Assembly: GCA_965116235.1 (NCBI GenBank)
Contig: OZ220496.1
Location: forward strand, 372,001-436,000
Length of the DNA: 64,000 nucleotides
Reading direction: 5' to 3'
Source: MPNP01 sp965116235
Lineage (GTDB): Bacteria > Pseudomonadota > Alphaproteobacteria > Rhodobacterales > Rhodobacteraceae
Shown here: positions 26,202-35,932 of the stretch, piece by piece
Layout of the letters: every line of letters begins with the position of its first letter
Numbering within the stretch: position 1 is the first letter of the stretch
Notes under the pieces: model-generated
The model's input: only the letters and a program-made list of their open reading frames with translations
Databases searched by the model: none
Told to the model about the DNA's origin: nothing
Position numbers and translations under genes: made by a program

Positions 26202-26916
26202 TATTGGATTTGATGGGTTCGCCAATCAAGAGAATGCTCTCCTAGGATTATGAGGTTGCGGTTGCTATCGGCCGACACCAATTTGCGACTGAAACTGACC
26301 TATGCCCGGCATTGCGAGACGGTCCAATACAGCTCCAGCAGAACAGCCTCAATCGACATTTGAGCGTATTCGCCATAAGGCCCAGCCTCTGATCTCAATC
26401 GATCAGCCATTCCTTTGGGTGACAATCACCGCCTGTTATTATCTTTGTTGAATTTCCGGCTGGTCAATTCAATCCTTGTCGAACTCACGCCATAACCTTT
26501 CGCGACCGATCCTGTCCCGAGTAGCGGGGATCAGGGCTCAGGATCCCTGCACCCTGGCACTGGCAAAGGCCTTACCGTAGCGGTTGGCAACTAACTTGAA
26601 ACGAGTCGGTTCTCCGATGGATCGGAGCTACGTCGGCCATCCTCCGTTCCGCTTGTGTCCTTGACCGTCTCGAACACCGGGTTGTCGTGGTCGTGACCGC
26701 CCATGATGAACGGGGACAACAATATGCCGGTCGACTAGGGGCGGTGCCGATGGCATTGACAATGAAATGACTCATGCGATCGAAATCGCAGTGCTTCTGT
26801 CCTTTCGAAGCGTAGGTTCGAGGTCTAGAAAACCGAACCTATCCGCTTCGCGAATGACCTATCGAGCCTTCAACCTCCGCAGTTACAGGCTCTGGGTCAT
26901 AAAATTTAGTGAAGTG
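26202..26916. other. gene-free stretch between hipBA and repeat copy B
   Basis: Only scattered short frames; the longest (minus strand, about 26572-26775) has no motif or ribosome-binding site. Nothing I can assign. Confidence 0.4.
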
Positions 26917-27124
26917 TATGCCTGCTTACCCAAAATTCTCCAACCGTCATGCTCCCAACCCCATGAGGAGTTCAAGCCGGTCAACGATGTTCCGGAAAGC
27001 GTGGCTGACGTCATCATGCACCGATCAGCCCCAAAAGGACGAGAACCTTGAGAAGCCCAAACTGGTCGAGATCAAGTGATGGCGGGTGCAAAGAGGTTTT
27101 AGAAAAACAGGTATATAATCCCCC
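26917..27124 (+). repeat. ~210-bp dispersed direct repeat, copy B
   Basis: Partner of 24153-24363, same orientation, ending in the same ACAGGTATATAATCCCC block. It lies ~110 bp beyond the 3' end of the AbiEii gene, just as copy A lies beyond hipA. Both copies thus follow a toxin gene on the opposite strand. Confidence 0.7.
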
Positions 27125-27233
27125 ATTGGATCAAACTGCCAGGAGATTCGACTCGGCATACCTCAGTGCAACGGATCAGCGCAAACGATGTCTTCGGGAT
27201 ATTTACATTCCGAATGAGAACTCATCCGAGGGA

Positions 27234-28205
27234 TCAGGTAGCAAGAGAGTTATGTACCTTTTCGAGAATGTCCGAGACTGCTCTTGTGAGCCCAGCGCGA
27301 TACTCCGTCTGCAATAGGGTATGGTTAAAGAGCGATGGTGTCAGGAAACTCTTCATGACATTTTGAAACTCGGTGTCTTCAATAACATCAGGAAGGGAGC
27401 GAATCCGGTTGGCTAGCATGTCATCGAAATCCAAGATGCCGTAATCCTCAACCTTTTGTGCTACCAGGTTCATAAAGACGTCGGAGTGGCCCAAGATCCG
27501 GGACAAGAAGCCAATATCCCAGATGTCCTTGTATCGAACGTTCGGTCGTGAAGTCGTATCAGCGAGGGCAACGATCTACAGGCCAACCACATGTCGGCGA
27601 GACCTTGAAGGTCGACACCCGATGCGGATACAGCCGATGACGCCGCAACACGTTGCCATGATTTCCTGAGGTGTTTGCGCTGGAACAACGATTGAGGAAA
27701 ACGATGACAAAAGTACCGGATAATTGCAGTTAAGGTTTCTAGCTTCGCGGGTCTGTGCTGGAACATTGGCAATCTCAATTTTGATACGCTGATTTGGCAA
27801 GTCGCGGCGATACGGATTAATGTCTATGGATACCCACCAGGTATGGACTGTCACGCCGCCTCGAATCGGTTTTTCTCGCGGCAATTTCACGTTCACTGGA
27901 AGCCCGTAACGCCTATCGAGATAGGCAGTGATGACATCAGCCATACCGTCCATTTCTGCAAGACGAAAATCGGTACCGCCAGAAAAATCCAGATCGTCGC
28001 TCAATCGGTTGTTGCCATAAACAAGCCGAAGGCAAGTTTCACCTTGGAATGTGACATTATTCAGATACCCATGTCTTTGCATTGCCAAAAGAATGTCGCA
28101 ATGCAAGATCTCCTTCTCCACCGCAGGGCGCAAATGTCGGAGTTCTGTGCCATTGATAGATCGATCAACCAAGGCTTGAAAATCTTGCCGCGTCCTGTTC
28201 ATCAA
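27234..28205 (-). pseudogene. AbiEii-type nucleotidyltransferase toxin, interrupted by a ~75-bp insertion with a stop
   Basis: One reading frame covers the whole interval except for TAG at 27578-27576. The N-terminal part has the nucleotidyltransferase core: TFQGETCLRLVYGNNRL then SDDLDFSGG with the two catalytic Asp (~residues 52-77). The C-terminal part resumes as IVALADTTSRPNVRYKDIWD, which in intact AbiEii follows directly after the 'eImAdK' motif. Here that motif (QTPQEIMA) and the resumption are separated by ~26 foreign codons ending in the stop. Excising about 75 bp would restore a normal protein. Known role: AbiEii modifies tRNA ends and is neutralised by AbiEi transcriptionally (type IV toxin-antitoxin). 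It overlaps the antitoxin by ~40 bp. The toxin is probably dead here. Confidence 0.75.
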
Positions 28206-28743
28206 TGATCTCCTCCAGAAGCTCCGTATCCACGAGATGCAGGTTGCGGTTGACCTGCTTCAGTTCGGCATAAGCGAGACGGGCTGTTGCATGCGGCAGG
28301 AACCATGTGTCAAACAGCAGGTCATCGATGACATCCCTCAGACGCTTGCGTGTATGGGTGAACTCGATGGCACCGAGACCAGGGCAAAAGTATTGACCGC
28401 ACTTTCCGGTTGTCATAACCTTAATAGTGCTTATCAACTGTTCGGAAATGATTGAGTGCGCCGACAGAATGCTTTCTAGCGAGAGGTAGCAAAGATGGTT
28501 CCAGTGCATGGCGGCCGCGACTCGTTCCAAGGTTGTTCCGTCAAGATTTCGCGATGTCGGATTCCAATAGCCTCCGCGCACAGCCCGCTTTAACGCTCCA
28601 ACTTCCACCAATCGGGCCAAGGTTGCCTGAAAAGCGCAATCGGAATCCTCCGAAAAGATTACGCGCAAGTCCTGCAGGTGGAAAACGTGATTGCCAGCCA
28701 CGTCCTGCGCAATAATACGCGCCCAAGAGTCCTTCAGTCTCAC
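28165..28743 (-). CDS. AbiEi-type antitoxin / transcriptional regulator
   Basis: 192 residues from GTG 28743. A winged-helix N-terminus (VFHLQDLRVIFSEDSDCAF then ATLARLVEVGALKRAVRGGY) leads into the AbiEi C-terminal domain with GAIEFTHTRKRLRD (~124-137). The gene stands in front of and overlaps the AbiEii toxin, the canonical order of type IV modules. The antitoxin is intact although its toxin is interrupted, a common end state in decaying modules since a free antitoxin is harmless. Confidence 0.8.
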   Translation of the reverse strand: MRLKDSWARIIAQDVAGNHVFHLQDLRVIFSEDSDCAFQATLARLVEVGALKRAVRGGYWNPTSRNLDGTTLERVAAAMHWNHLCYLSLESILSAHSIISEQLISTIKVMTTGKCGQYFCPGLGAIEFTHTRKRLRDVIDDLLFDTWFLPHATARLAYAELKQVNRNLHLVDTELLEEIIDEQDAARFSSLG

Positions 28744-28981
28744 AACTGTTTCATTCGATTTTTCAGTTCAAGCATGAAAGCCTGTGCTAGCGGGCGGCAT
28801 TGCATGGAAGCAGACACGATTCAAGGTTGCAATCCCAATGAGCCAAGCGTCACAAATATGATCATTCCCAGCCAGATATGCCAGGGACAGGCCGAATATG
28901 AGTTTTGTGCAGCATGGATGGATTGGAGCCATCATCCATACAGCGATTGGAGTCTTCGGATTTGTAGACAAGCGGAGGCAT

Positions 28982-31372
28982 TCAAGATAAAATCCGGCGA
29001 TCGTGCCGGATTGTGTCGCATTCGTGGCCCGGGTGGTTGGATTCATATCCCCGACTGATGATCGCTGGCGGATCAAACGCCTTGATCGCCGGCAATTCAC
29101 CCTGAAACTTCTCGACTTCAACCAGGCAAGTGTGTGCTGTTGGTCCCTGTGCCAAGTCCGAGGTCCCTTTGTCTCTGGTCAGAACGTTCGGATTGCCGTG
29201 CTGACAAATCAAGCCAAACTCTTCAGTCATGATGGGATCAAACCAGGCCCCCGTACTCATTTGTACCACGCCTTTCATGATGTCATCGGTGATCCTGACA
29301 CCGGCAAGGCATGACCCCCTGTCGTTGTAGACCCGGACAATATCCCCCTCGACAAGATCCCGCTCCGATGCATCACCGGTATTGATCTGTACGGGCTCCC
29401 TCCCCCTGATTTTGCATGATCGACTGTATGAGCCCGAGTCCAGTTGAGAGTGCAGCTTTGTCGCGGGCTGATTTGAAATCAAATGCAGCGGGTGGGCCTT
29501 GTCGTCGATTCCCAGCCATTCACAGGGCTCAAACCATTTTGGATGCGGCGAGCAGCCGTTGCAGTTGTACCCCGCAATTGCTCTGGAAAAAATCTCTATT
29601 TTGCCTGACGGCGTTGGAAGGGGGTTCCGCACTGGATCTTCCCTGAACTCGTCCAGAAATACCAGCGGCCTTGTTTCCTTTTCGATGCTGTGCCATTTGG
29701 CACGCCTGAATTCCTGATAGTCCGGGAGGTTGAGCCCCTTTTGGCAAGATTTCTCCCGAGTCTGGTTGTACATCTCTTCCAGCCATTCGGCTTCACCCTT
29801 GTTCCCGGCAAATTCTTGCAGGCATCCCAGCTTTCTCGCCAGACCGGCAAAGATTTCAAAATCGGAACGGCACAGGCCTGGGGGCTCAGCGGCCTTCTCC
29901 ATGAAAAACAATTCTGAACTTCGGGAAATGGCAATGTCATTCCGCTCAAGAGATGTGGTGCAGGGCAATACTATATCGGCATGTTTGGCCGTAGCATTCC
30001 AGCACCATTCGTTGACAATGATCGTCGAAGGCTTTTGCCATGCCTTCAGCAGACGGTTCAGGTCCTGATGATGATGAAAAGGATTTCCTCCGGCCCAATA
30101 GATCAGATCTATGTCGGGATAGGTCAGGGTATGACCATTGTAATTGAATTCAGCGCCTGGATTGAGAAGCATGTCACAAATCCGAGCAACGGGTATGCAG
30201 GAAGTCTTGATTGGATTCTGTCCCTGACTGAATGACCTGGCCGGTATGACGACCTGCTCATCCCCAATCGCATTCACGGCTCCGTAGCCAAAGCCGATAC
30301 CTCCACCGGGAAGCCCTATTTGTCCAAGCATGGCTGCCAAGGCCGTTGCGGCCCAGAAGGGCTGCTCGCCATGATCTTGGCGAGTGAGAGACCAGCTCAC
30401 CGATATCATGGTTCTGGTCTTGGCCATCAGGCGGGCAGTTGAGGTGATCGTGTCGGCGGAAACATCGGTAATCCCGGAAGCCCATTCAGGGGTCTTTTCG
30501 ACACCGTCAGAATGCCCGAGCAGATAGTCCTTGAATTCATCAAACCCGACAGTGTAGCGACGCAAAAAATCTTGTGCGTAACTCTCATCGTTCAGGAGAA
30601 CAAATGCCATGGCCAGGATGAGAGCTGTGTCAGTTCCAGGTCTGACAGGCACCCAAGTGGCATCAATTGAATCCATCATGTCGGATTTTATGGGACTGAA
30701 ACTCAGGAAGCGGGTTCCAGACTTTTTGATGCTCAGCAATCCGTCTCGGGTCGAGTGCTTGCCTAAACCTCCGGCATTGATTTGGCTGTTTCTCAAAGGT
30801 ATTCCGCCGAAAGCGACAAAGAGCCTGGTATTGTTCACGATTGAAGTCCAGGAGGTCGATTGGTCAAGCAATTGCATGAATGGGCCCAAGACATAGGGCA
30901 TGACTACTTCGGCAGCGGCAAGACTGTAGCTGTTCACCTTCGTCGTGAATCCTCCCAGGCAGTTGAGAAATCGCTTCAGCTGGCTTGGCGCATGATGAAA
31001 TCGACCGGCGCTGGCCCATCCATATGAACCCGCAAAGACCGCTGGGTTGCCGTGTCGGGCTACAACTCGTTTCAACTCGGCTGCAACCAATTCCTCAGCG
31101 TGTTCCCAGCTGACCTCGACAAAAGGTTCCTGACCTCTTTTTTCGGTGTTGGAACCGGGACCGGATTCCAGCCAGCTCTTCCGTATCATCGGTGCATAAA
31201 CGCGGGTCGGAGAATACAGGACATCCGTAATCGAGTGGCCAATCGGAGACGGGTCCAGGTCCTGTTCAAAGGCATGCAACCGAGCGACTCTTCCCTCAAC
31301 GGCCTCAACGCGGTACGTACCCCAATGGTTGCAGTTTAATGGAAGTTTGGCAATATCCCTTTGACTTTGCAT
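28982..31372 (-). CDS. bisC: molybdopterin-guanine-dinucleotide oxidoreductase (BisC/TorA/DMSO-reductase family)
   Basis: About 796 residues from ATG 31372 (a TTG at 31390 is possible). It lacks an N-terminal 4Fe-4S Cys motif and a twin-arginine signal, so it is cytoplasmic and BisC-like rather than TorA-like. The Ser in TTKVNSYSLAAAEV (~residue 155) is at the place of the Mo-ligating Ser of the DMSO reductase family. IYWAGGNPFHHHQDLNRL and DIVLPCTTSLERND belong to the cofactor-binding core, and the C-terminus has STGAWFDP and HGNPNVLTRDKGTSDLAQGP. Such enzymes reduce biotin sulfoxide, methionine sulfoxide, DMSO or TMAO. No redox partner or chaperone gene is adjacent. Confidence 0.92.
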   Translation of the reverse strand: MQSQRDIAKLPLNCNHWGTYRVEAVEGRVARLHAFEQDLDPSPIGHSITDVLYSPTRVYAPMIRKSWLESGPGSNTEKRGQEPFVEVSWEHAEELVAAELKRVVARHGNPAVFAGSYGWASAGRFHHAPSQLKRFLNCLGGFTTKVNSYSLAAAEVVMPYVLGPFMQLLDQSTSWTSIVNNTRLFVAFGGIPLRNSQINAGGLGKHSTRDGLLSIKKSGTRFLSFSPIKSDMMDSIDATWVPVRPGTDTALILAMAFVLLNDESYAQDFLRRYTVGFDEFKDYLLGHSDGVEKTPEWASGITDVSADTITSTARLMAKTRTMISVSWSLTRQDHGEQPFWAATALAAMLGQIGLPGGGIGFGYGAVNAIGDEQVVIPARSFSQGQNPIKTSCIPVARICDMLLNPGAEFNYNGHTLTYPDIDLIYWAGGNPFHHHQDLNRLLKAWQKPSTIIVNEWCWNATAKHADIVLPCTTSLERNDIAISRSSELFFMEKAAEPPGLCRSDFEIFAGLARKLGCLQEFAGNKGEAEWLEEMYNQTREKSCQKGLNLPDYQEFRRAKWHSIEKETRPLVFLDEFREDPVRNPLPTPSGKIEIFSRAIAGYNCNGCSPHPKWFEPCEWLGIDDKAHPLHLISNQPATKLHSQLDSGSYSRSCKIRGREPVQINTGDASERDLVEGDIVRVYNDRGSCLAGVRITDDIMKGVVQMSTGAWFDPIMTEEFGLICQHGNPNVLTRDKGTSDLAQGPTAHTCLVEVEKFQGELPAIKAFDPPAIISRGYESNHPGHECDTIRHDRRILS

Positions 31373-31419
31373 AGTGACGACAATAGACAATCACGAACCA
31401 TTCGACAAACGAGATATTG

Positions 31420-32064
31420 ATGAAGCGACGACTCCTGTGTTATGGCGACAGCAACACGCATGGCACAGTTCCAATGAAGCATCTGGCTCAACGAGAAAGG
31501 TTTGATGAACACACGCGATGGACAGGCCACGCCAAGAGAATTCTTGCCGATGAGTGGGAGCTGGTGGAAGAAGGATTGCCCGGGCGAACGACCGTTCACG
31601 ACGACCCGATTGATGGCAAGCATATGAACGGTCTCGCTCATCTGCCTGTTGCATTGGCTTCACATCAACCCTTGGATCTGGTATGCATCCTTCTGGGAAC
31701 CAATGACTGCAAGGCGCGGTTCAACGTTGCCGCAATGGACATCTTGAAATCCCTCGGAATTCTTGCCGGCTCTGTGGCTCGTTCTGATACTGGACCCGAT
31801 CTTTCATCGCCAAAGGTTTTAATCGTCTTGCCTCCTCCCTTGCTTGAGGTTGAACCTTTTGGTGAATCCTTCAACGGTGCCGAAGCCAAGTCCCAACGAC
31901 TGATAGAGCTTGCATCTGATCACTTTGCAGAGCTTAACACACCCTGGATTGGGGCCGGTGATTTCATGACAGTGTCAGAAATCGACGGCATCCACTATGA
32001 CCAAACCGGTCACAAACGGCTTGGAGAGGCTATTGGTCGGACGATAATGGCAAAGTTCGCCTGA
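31420..32064 (+). CDS. SGNH/GDSL hydrolase (arylesterase-like)
   Basis: 214 residues from ATG 31420. Block I LLCYGDSNTHG holds the nucleophile Ser (~residue 10), block III LLGTNDCK the oxyanion Asn (~90), and block V DGIHYDQTGH the Asp-His pair (~190). No signal peptide, so cytoplasmic; the family acts on small esters or acyl groups. It is divergent from the molybdoenzyme with about 45 bp between the starts, so the promoters overlap and the two may be co-regulated. The next gene is convergent, one base apart. Confidence 0.9.
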   Translation: MKRRLLCYGDSNTHGTVPMKHLAQRERFDEHTRWTGHAKRILADEWELVEEGLPGRTTVHDDPIDGKHMNGLAHLPVALASHQPLDLVCILLGTNDCKARFNVAAMDILKSLGILAGSVARSDTGPDLSSPKVLIVLPPPLLEVEPFGESFNGAEAKSQRLIELASDHFAELNTPWIGAGDFMTVSEIDGIHYDQTGHKRLGEAIGRTIMAKFA

Positions 32065-32065
32065 C

Positions 32066-33046
32066 TCAACACGAACCATGGATTTGTTGCCATTTTGCGT
32101 GGATATATCGGCCGGTCATCAGGTCTAGATGCGCTCCTCCCCCGTTCTTGAACACGGTTATCTCATCTTCTGAATTTCGGGCAAACCGACCCGTCTGCAA
32201 ATCATAATAATCTGCGACCACAACGCTCTCATCGATTACTCCCTTGGCCATGGGAATCACAAATTCGCCAATATGACCGACCGTTGTCTCGCGATAGTCG
32301 ACGAATAACGTTCCAGCCTGAAGTGTCTTGTCGTCCGCTTCTCTCGTCTCTGGCGTATAAGCTCCAATCAGATCAACATGTGTACCGGGCGTAATCCAAT
32401 CACCTCTAATGACCGGTTCAGTCGACATTGTGGCACAGCTCACAATGTCGACGCTTTCTACACCCTTGACCAAATTGCTTGCGTGAGAAATATCACACCG
32501 ACCACTATAATCTCGTACCAGTTCAAGCGCTCTTGCCTCTGTCCTGTTCCACACGGTTACTGCCAAATCCGGATACAGGCTTGTATAAGCCTCAACCAAG
32601 GACCGGGCAACGGCACCGGCACCGACAATCAAGTATCTTTTGGGATTGGATGGTGCCAGCAGGGATGCTGCTAAAAGTGAGTCTGCCGCAGTCTTCCACT
32701 TGGTAACCAAGTGAAAGTCAACGATGATCTCAGGCTCGCCCGTCAGGTTGGCAAACAGGGTCATCATTCCATTCACCGTACCAATTCCACGACCTGCATT
32801 GTCTGGGTATATCGTACAGGTCTTGATTGCACTTCCCAAACCTTCAATCCAGGCTATCCTATTCAGCAATCGGTTGGCCCCCTGAACGAGAATATGGTCG
32901 TGGATTTGAGGACGCGGACGTGCATGACCATCCTTCAGCCACTCGGTCAGCTCCAACCAGTCGAGAACGGGTTCCAAAGATTTCTTTTCGAGATAGGCAA
33001 CCAAGACTGAAACCCTATTGCAAGAGGTGGCTCGTGCGGAGACCAT
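32066..33046 (-). CDS. ornithine cyclodeaminase / mu-crystallin family protein
   Basis: About 326 residues. The family pattern is clear: RIAWIEGLGSAIKTCTIYPDN with the substrate-contacting Lys (~residue 60), the NAD(P) Rossmann site LIVGAGAVARSLVEAY (~118-133), TWNRTEAR-type strand and DIVSCATMSTEPVI (~190). Members deaminate ornithine or reduce imines and ketimines of amino acids (for example alanine or pyrroline-2-carboxylate). ATG 33046 is chosen because conserved sequence begins soon after it; the frame is open to 33103. Confidence 0.87.
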   Translation of the reverse strand: MVSARATSCNRVSVLVAYLEKKSLEPVLDWLELTEWLKDGHARPRPQIHDHILVQGANRLLNRIAWIEGLGSAIKTCTIYPDNAGRGIGTVNGMMTLFANLTGEPEIIVDFHLVTKWKTAADSLLAASLLAPSNPKRYLIVGAGAVARSLVEAYTSLYPDLAVTVWNRTEARALELVRDYSGRCDISHASNLVKGVESVDIVSCATMSTEPVIRGDWITPGTHVDLIGAYTPETREADDKTLQAGTLFVDYRETTVGHIGEFVIPMAKGVIDESVVVADYYDLQTGRFARNSEDEITVFKNGGGAHLDLMTGRYIHAKWQQIHGSC

Positions 33047-33329
33047 AGCCGGCAAACCACTAACTGAACCTGAAAATATCTGGAAAACCTCGGGCTCCGC
33101 CAATCCAGTCTATTGCCGGTTACCGGCTTCACTGTCAACACCTCCATCTGAGATGGTGACGTTTCTCAAGAGCCTGGCCATCCCATCGCTTCATCGGAGT
33201 AACGAGATTCATGTGAAGCCAATCCGTTCATTGGTACAGAATATCTCAACTTGCGACTGACCATTGTTAAGTAGACTATAAACCGCATCTAACGTGGCCA
33301 CCAGCACGACAATCGATCCAGAAAGGGAA

Positions 33330-34064
33330 ATGATGGGAGAATTTTCAGATTATGCAGTCTATGTTGATGAAAGCGGTGACCATGGCTTGAAGTCAATCGA
33401 CCCGGACTTTCCAGTTTTTGCCTTGGTATTCTGCGTTGTGTCTAAGGCTGACTATGCTGCCCAGATCGTGCCCGCCATGCAGGCGTTCAAGTTTCAGTAT
33501 TGGGGACATGATACGGTCGTGCTTCACGAGAATGAAATCCGCAAGGAGAAAGGTGACTTCTCTTTTCTGATGACCGATCGCGTCTTGCGAGATGGGTTCA
33601 TGTCTGACCTGAGTCGAATAATTGAAGAATCTCCCTTCAAGGTCATAGCCTCTGTAATTGACAAGATTCAACTTCGACAGCGACATGCAAACCCGAGCAA
33701 TCCATACGAGATTGCTCTGAACTTTTGTTTGGAGCATCTGTTTGATTTAATGATAGAAACGGGACAGGAAAGGAAAACCGTTCACGTGGTTTTCGAATGC
33801 CGTGGTGCCGAGGAAGACCGCGAACTTGAGCGGATATTTCATCGAATATGTGCTCGAAAACCGCGGCAAGGCAGCCAAAACCGCGAATTCAACCGAATCA
33901 ATTTCGAGCCTCGATTTGCGAAAAAGTCGATAAACTCCACTGGCTTGCAGTTTTCTGACTTGACAGCAAGACCGGTTGCATTGCAGACCGTCAGGCCCGA
34001 TCAGGCCAACAGAGCTTACAGCATTATCCAGAAAAAGATTGTGGCAACAAGGATCTTTCCATAG
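33330..34064 (+). CDS. DUF3800 domain protein
   Basis: 244 residues from ATG 33330, with AGAAAGGGA upstream (ATG 33333 next to it). The N-terminus AVYVDESGDHGL is the DUF3800 hallmark, with two acidic residues likely in a metal-dependent nuclease-like site. The late SSTGLQFSDLTARPVA-like segment (FSDLTA) is also typical. DUF3800 proteins are frequent in phage, plasmids and defence islands; their reaction is not established. It stands alone, with no toxin-like or antitoxin-like partner fused to it. Confidence 0.85.
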   Translation: MMGEFSDYAVYVDESGDHGLKSIDPDFPVFALVFCVVSKADYAAQIVPAMQAFKFQYWGHDTVVLHENEIRKEKGDFSFLMTDRVLRDGFMSDLSRIIEESPFKVIASVIDKIQLRQRHANPSNPYEIALNFCLEHLFDLMIETGQERKTVHVVFECRGAEEDRELERIFHRICARKPRQGSQNREFNRINFEPRFAKKSINSTGLQFSDLTARPVALQTVRPDQANRAYSIIQKKIVATRIFP

Positions 34065-34103
34065 CCCCGGTAAACAAAAGGGTCTCAAGAAAACCTCAAG
34101 ACC

Positions 34104-34199
34104 CTGATGTCGACCGAGCAAACCCCAATCCTTGAACAGCAAGCCAGGCATTCATGTGGGAAAGCCCTGCTGATGTCGACCAGGAAAACCCCAATCCTT
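34104..34199. repeat. two 30-bp direct repeats, 66-bp period
   Basis: CTGATGTCGACC-GAGCAA-ACCCCAATCCTT at 34104-34133 recurs at 34170-34199 with only three or so mismatches, leaving a 36-bp unique spacer. The sequence just before (34081-34103) has an imperfect inverted repeat GGTCT…AGACC and could end the DUF3800 transcript. Dimensions are CRISPR-like, but there are just two copies and no cas gene. Confidence 0.6.
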
Positions 34200-34627
34200 T
34201 GACTGTAAGATAGAGCATTACAGCAAGAATGCAAGTTTTTTCAATTTATTTGATTTTTTTCAAACCATATCTCCGGTCTCGGCGAGATGACTAACGCAAC
34301 TTTTCCGAACCTGCGTACACAGCCGTTTACAGTCCGCACAGTCACCCCATTCTTCCAAAGTGCCAAGACAAGCGAATTGAATAAATTTTCCAATTGAACA
34401 AACTTCATTAGCAAAATGCAACCTTGCAGGGTTCGGTCGGATCGGTACCATTTTTCAATGACCCAAATTGAAAAGGGGTGTACACTACAGGAAAGTCTGC
34501 TATGAGTAGAATGACCATCAGCATACCCTCTCTTCGTCGAACAGATCGCTGTCGTGGTGGTCAGGCGTGTGCCAAGTTGCAGAACCGAACCCAAGCCTTG
34601 CCGTAGATTCACCATGGAGTAGAGATA
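34200..34627. other. intergenic stretch upstream of DUF3883 gene
   Basis: AT-rich at the left (T-rich run around 34233-34261), then mixed sequence. A minus-strand open frame at 34241-34615 has no motif and no ribosome-binding site. I see no gene. Confidence 0.4.
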
Positions 34628-35452
34628 TTGCCAAACGGTCCGTGGACAGACGAAGAAAATGACCTGATCGTGGCAGACTACTTCACGATGCTAAATGCTG
34701 ACATCGCAGGAAGGGCATACAGCAAGGCCGACCATAGACGCAGATTGTTACCACTGCTGCACAATCGCTCAGAAGGGGCTGTCGAATACAAGCACCAAAA
34801 CATCAGTGCCGTTCTTGTATGTCTGGGAGAGACCTGGATTCAGGGTTACAAACCCGCCTTCAACTTTCAAACATTGCTCGTCGAGGCTGTAGCACGATGG
34901 CTTGCAGGCAATCAAGAATGGATGATGATCAAAACGCCCGCTGAGAAAGTTGATGCAAAACAACTTTTAATTGGACCTTCACCAACATTCAAAAACGAAC
35001 CACCACCTGAGGAACTGGAAAAAATTCTGCAGATCGCTTGCAAGTTTGATGCGGCTGATCGGGACGAACGAAACCGTGTGCTCGGGCGGGCGGGGGAAGA
35101 GCTGGTGTTAAAGCATGAGCGTACAACACTGCTCAATGCCGGACAAGACCACTTGGCACGCAAGGTACGTTGGGTGTCAGATTTGGACGGCGATGGCGCT
35201 GGTTATGATATCTCGAGCTATACCCCCAATGGTCAGCCGCGGCTCATCGAGGTAAAGACGACCAATGGATGGGACCGTACTCCCTTTTATATCTCACCAA
35301 ACGAACTCACCGTGGCCAGTGAGAACGAAGCTGATTGGCGTTTGCTTCGGGTCTGGGACTTTTCACGAGAACCAAAGGGGTTCGAACTGCAAGTGCCTCT
35401 GGAAAGGCATGTATCGCTTACTTCCACGGGTTTCCGGGCGAATTTCAATTGA
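34628..35452 (+). CDS. DUF3883 domain protein (PD-(D/E)XK-like C-terminus)
   Basis: 274 residues from TTG 34628 with GGAG ten bases upstream. The N-terminus begins PNGPWTDEENDLIVADYF, a Myb/SANT-like start common in this protein type. The C-terminal ~100 residues are DUF3883: GRAGEELVLKHE, VSDLDGDGAGYDIS and then RLIEVKTT, which put Asp and Glu-x-Lys in the nuclease-like arrangement. DUF3883 is found at the end of large restriction and anti-phage helicases, and alone in genomic islands. No helicase partner is present here. Whether the protein cuts DNA is not shown. Confidence 0.85.
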   Translation: MPNGPWTDEENDLIVADYFTMLNADIAGRAYSKADHRRRLLPLLHNRSEGAVEYKHQNISAVLVCLGETWIQGYKPAFNFQTLLVEAVARWLAGNQEWMMIKTPAEKVDAKQLLIGPSPTFKNEPPPEELEKILQIACKFDAADRDERNRVLGRAGEELVLKHERTTLLNAGQDHLARKVRWVSDLDGDGAGYDISSYTPNGQPRLIEVKTTNGWDRTPFYISPNELTVASENEADWRLLRVWDFSREPKGFELQVPLERHVSLTSTGFRANFN

Positions 35453-35572
35453 GCGGAAAGAGAGAGGTGGGCCGTGTGAGAACTGACATCTTGAACGTCA
35501 ACATCCACTTCGAAACAGTCGCATACCCGACGCTGATCGCCTGATCTGAAGAAAGATTCCGGTAATTACAGC

Positions 35573-35932
35573 TCATTTGGAACCAATGGACACCTCAGTA
35601 AGCCCGCCATGCCTCACCGCTATAACCGCTTCATCAACTTCATGCACTCTGCGACGGATCTTTGGCCAATTGGCCGAGAGAATCACCACGATACCCATCT
35701 GTCTGCCAGCTTGATTCTGCTGGTGGCGAAGATTCTGGTCGGTCGTCACCAAAACTTCGTAATCCTCCCGTTCTGCAAGATCAAGTAGTTCACCATTGGC
35801 CCTATCTGACCAACCCTTCTCTGCAAGCGTATCCACGAAATGTTTCGAAAGATGCTTCCTGAAGGGAGCGGGTGTTCCCTGATCAAAAAGTAACTTCAAA
35901 GTGCTAGCTCCGCTTTCACTCCCTAGTCTCAT
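35573..35932 (-). CDS. DUF5615 PIN-like toxin
   Basis: About 119 residues from ATG 35932. The sequence LKLLFDQGTPAPFRKHL supplies the first Asp of a PIN-like nuclease; GWSDRANGELLDLAEREDY and VLVTTDQNLRHQQN supply the following acidic positions. This is the DUF5615 family, usually the toxin partner of a DUF433 antitoxin, as here: the start lies inside the 3' end of the DUF433 gene (17-bp overlap). The longer open frame to 36070 would run through that gene in another frame and is not credible. Confidence 0.85.
   Translation of the reverse strand: MRLGSESGASTLKLLFDQGTPAPFRKHLSKHFVDTLAEKGWSDRANGELLDLAEREDYEVLVTTDQNLRHQQNQAGRQMGIVVILSANWPKIRRRVHEVDEAVIAVRHGGLTEVSIGSK

Noticed and set aside
24153..27124. 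Calling the toxin-antitoxin array an integron
   Set aside because: No integrase gene, and I could not find paired attC core sequences in the repeats. Left as a test, not a claim.
34104..34199. A CRISPR array
   Set aside because: Two copies only, no cas genes, and no leader. Reported as a direct repeat.
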